Notes under the pieces: generated by a model
Databases searched by the model: none
Told to the model about the DNA's origin: nothing
Seen by the model: the letters and a program-made list of their open reading frames with translations, nothing else
Assembly (NCBI GenBank): GCA_030278955.1
Contig: JAOANR010000015.1
Location: 16,911,917 to 16,975,916 of the forward strand
Direction: 5' to 3'
Length of the DNA stretch: 64,000 nt
Source: Hygrophila difformis
Lineage: Eukaryota > Streptophyta > Magnoliopsida > Lamiales > Acanthaceae
Position numbers and translations under genes: made by a program
Part shown: one piece after another, positions 62,643 to 64,000 of the stretch
Position numbering within the stretch: the stretch's first letter is position 1
Layout: each line of letters begins with the position of its first letter

Positions 62643-63084
62643 GAGCCTGTTTGGAATGACTTTTTTTCAAGTGCTTTTGGCTTTTGCTTCTGCCAAAAGC
62701 ACTTTTGAATAAAAAAGAGTGTTTGTTTTGACTTTTTAGAAAAAGCAAAAGCACCTCGAAAAGCTGCAAAAGTGATTCTGGGAGAAGCAGCCCAGGGGGT
62801 GCTTCTCCGAAAAGCAGAAGCCAAAAGCACCTAGTAATGTGTGCAGAGTCATGAATGCCCCTATTAATTTATTTTAATTACACTATAAATATATACTATT
62901 ATATATAAATAGCATATCCTTTTTTGTAATTTACACATTTCAAAAGCACTTTTCAGTTTTACATATCCAAACACACTTTTGAAAAAAAGCTGCTTTTCAA
63001 ACATTCCATCCAAACACAAAAGTTACATGCTTCTGCTTTTGCTTTTGGCTTCTGCTTTTTTTAAAAGTCAATCCAAACGGGCCC
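62643..63084. mobile_element. Long-TIR MITE with GAGCCTGTTTGG ends
   Basis: The left arm GAGCCTGTTTGGAATGACTT pairs with the right arm AAGTCAATCCAAACGGGCCC over some 50 bp that include AAGTGCTTTTGGCTTTTGC / GCTTTTGGCTTCTGC. Length about 440 bp, no coding capacity. I could not fix a target duplication, so the superfamily (PIF/Harbinger or hAT) stays open. Confidence 0.75.
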
Positions 63085-63140
63085 TAGCTTATTCCTAATA
63101 GAGTCTAGGACCCGATAAAATACTGAGTCCGCATTTGCTA

Positions 63141-63379
63141 CTTCCTCCGTTTTGATATAATTGCACAATTTGTATAGTATTTATTATTAATTGAGTAGCT
63201 TTGATTAATTTTTTTGACATAGTTATATAAGATAAAACATAGTCAAGTGAGATCTTGATGGATTAGTCTAATAACCTAGTTTTAGTATGTCAATTTTTTT
63301 TTTTTATAATTTTGTTGTATACAATTTGAGTTATTATGATTTAAATACGTATTGAATTGCGTGAAATGCGGAAATGGAG
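63141..63379. mobile_element. Decayed Stowaway MITE
   Basis: Left end CTTCCTCCGTTTTGATA after TA; interior GAGATCTTGATGGATTAGTCT is main-family; the right end GCGGAAATGGAG is worn. Confidence 0.7.
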
Positions 63380-63759
63380 CAGTTATTAAAAAACAGATAT
63401 AGTACATATTAAGCGAATCCAACAAAATGATGATTGTATATTTTTCATTTATTTCTACCCCATTCTTTCCGACAACATAATTTATAAATGAAAATAAATA
63501 AACAAAAAATGCCAACTGTCAAATTAAGAGGTACTTATGTAGGAGGTTGGGAGTTGGGATTTTATTTATTTATTTTTTTTAAAGTTTTTCCTTTATCTTT
63601 CTTTTTTTTTAAAAAAAAATAAATTATATATTAATTTTAATTAATTAATGTATCAGCCCGAACAGGTGATCATGCATTGGTTGAAATTAAATATGTATTA
63701 ATGATGATATTGATCTCTAATCCATACTCCATGCCCATTAAAGTTCCGATACAGTTAAC
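63380..63759. other. Gene-free AT-rich stretch
   Basis: T-tracts and A-tracts (63570-63620) and no recognisable feature. Confidence 0.6.
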
Positions 63760-63972
63760 CTATTTATCAGCAGGTGTTGAAATGGTATAGGCCTTATAAA
63801 TTGATGTGTGGACAGTAGATTGTTTTTTATTATAACTTCCATCCATCACTTTTTCATACTCATACAACACTCCATATACATTACCACCACTTTTGAATAC
63901 CCGACCATCACACCAGCACATAGAGTCGCAAGTACCTAAATCACTCCCCTCCATTCTACTAGCTGCCACCAT
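63760..63972 (-). CDS. Small ORF of unknown nature (70 aa)
   Basis: An ATG-to-stop frame with a non-repetitive, Cys-containing product (GTCDSMCWCDGRVFKSGGN, YEYEKVMDGSYNKK). I recognise no family. Its composition is less biased than the surrounding DNA, which leaves open a short gene, a first exon or a gene fragment, but chance is equally possible. No signal peptide is seen. Confidence 0.25.
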   Translation of the reverse strand: MVAASRMEGSDLGTCDSMCWCDGRVFKSGGNVYGVLYEYEKVMDGSYNKKQSTVHTSIYKAYTISTPADK

Positions 63973-64000
63973 TATTCAAATATCTCTACTTTATTATAAC

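Overview
The window is nuclear DNA of a flowering plant, most likely a eudicot. It shows intron-containing genes with GT-AG splice sites, dense Stowaway-type MITEs, tRNA-derived SINEs, and full-length Tat-like and Athila-like Ty3/gypsy elements as well as Ty1/copia elements. I cannot name the species.

Left part (1-22 kb). A decayed copia gag (minus strand) runs in from the left edge. Next comes a complete four-exon gene (4225-9974, plus) for an 855-aa nuclear RNA-binding protein with a filamin-like repeat, a CCCH zinc finger, an RRM and a long RS domain; it resembles the Arabidopsis immune splicing regulator IRR. After about 4 kb of AT-rich DNA comes a two-exon BAHD-fold gene of the CER2/CER26 wax family (14304-20643, minus). 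Its 4.9-kb intron holds a SINE-like repeat, a hAT MITE, several Stowaways and a GATC-rich inverted-repeat element. The exons can only be joined by reading across that intron.

Middle (22-37 kb). A complete 14.4-kb Tat-type gypsy element (22166-36570, minus; target duplication CAAGG) has 3.06-kb LTRs. Each LTR carries a 13-unit, ~172-bp tandem array with a higher-order pattern. The internal region encodes gag, protease, RT with two RNase H domains, and integrase, all with a few breaks. It also has an intact antisense ORF between integrase and the 3' LTR. The element split an older RNase H-like coding tail.

Right-centre (37-60 kb). A small copia element with 214-bp LTRs (37319-59916, plus) is interrupted near the end of its RNase H by a 17.85-kb Athila-type gypsy element (41779-59631, minus; target duplication GACGT). 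The Athila LTRs are 2100 bp each and I found only two differences between them, so the insertion is recent. Its gag-pol has a single frameshift. Two paralogous ORFs (640 and 484 aa) occupy the env position. Four-unit arrays of GGCGC/GCGCC hairpin-forming repeats lie in each LTR and ahead of each of the two extra ORFs. This twin-ORF, triple-array layout is the most unusual structure in the window.

Right flank (60-64 kb). It holds nested inverted-repeat elements, Stowaways and two SINEs, one with a clear target duplication. No convincing gene is visible there. The two host genes are unrelated in function; nearly everything else is mobile DNA, much of it nested.
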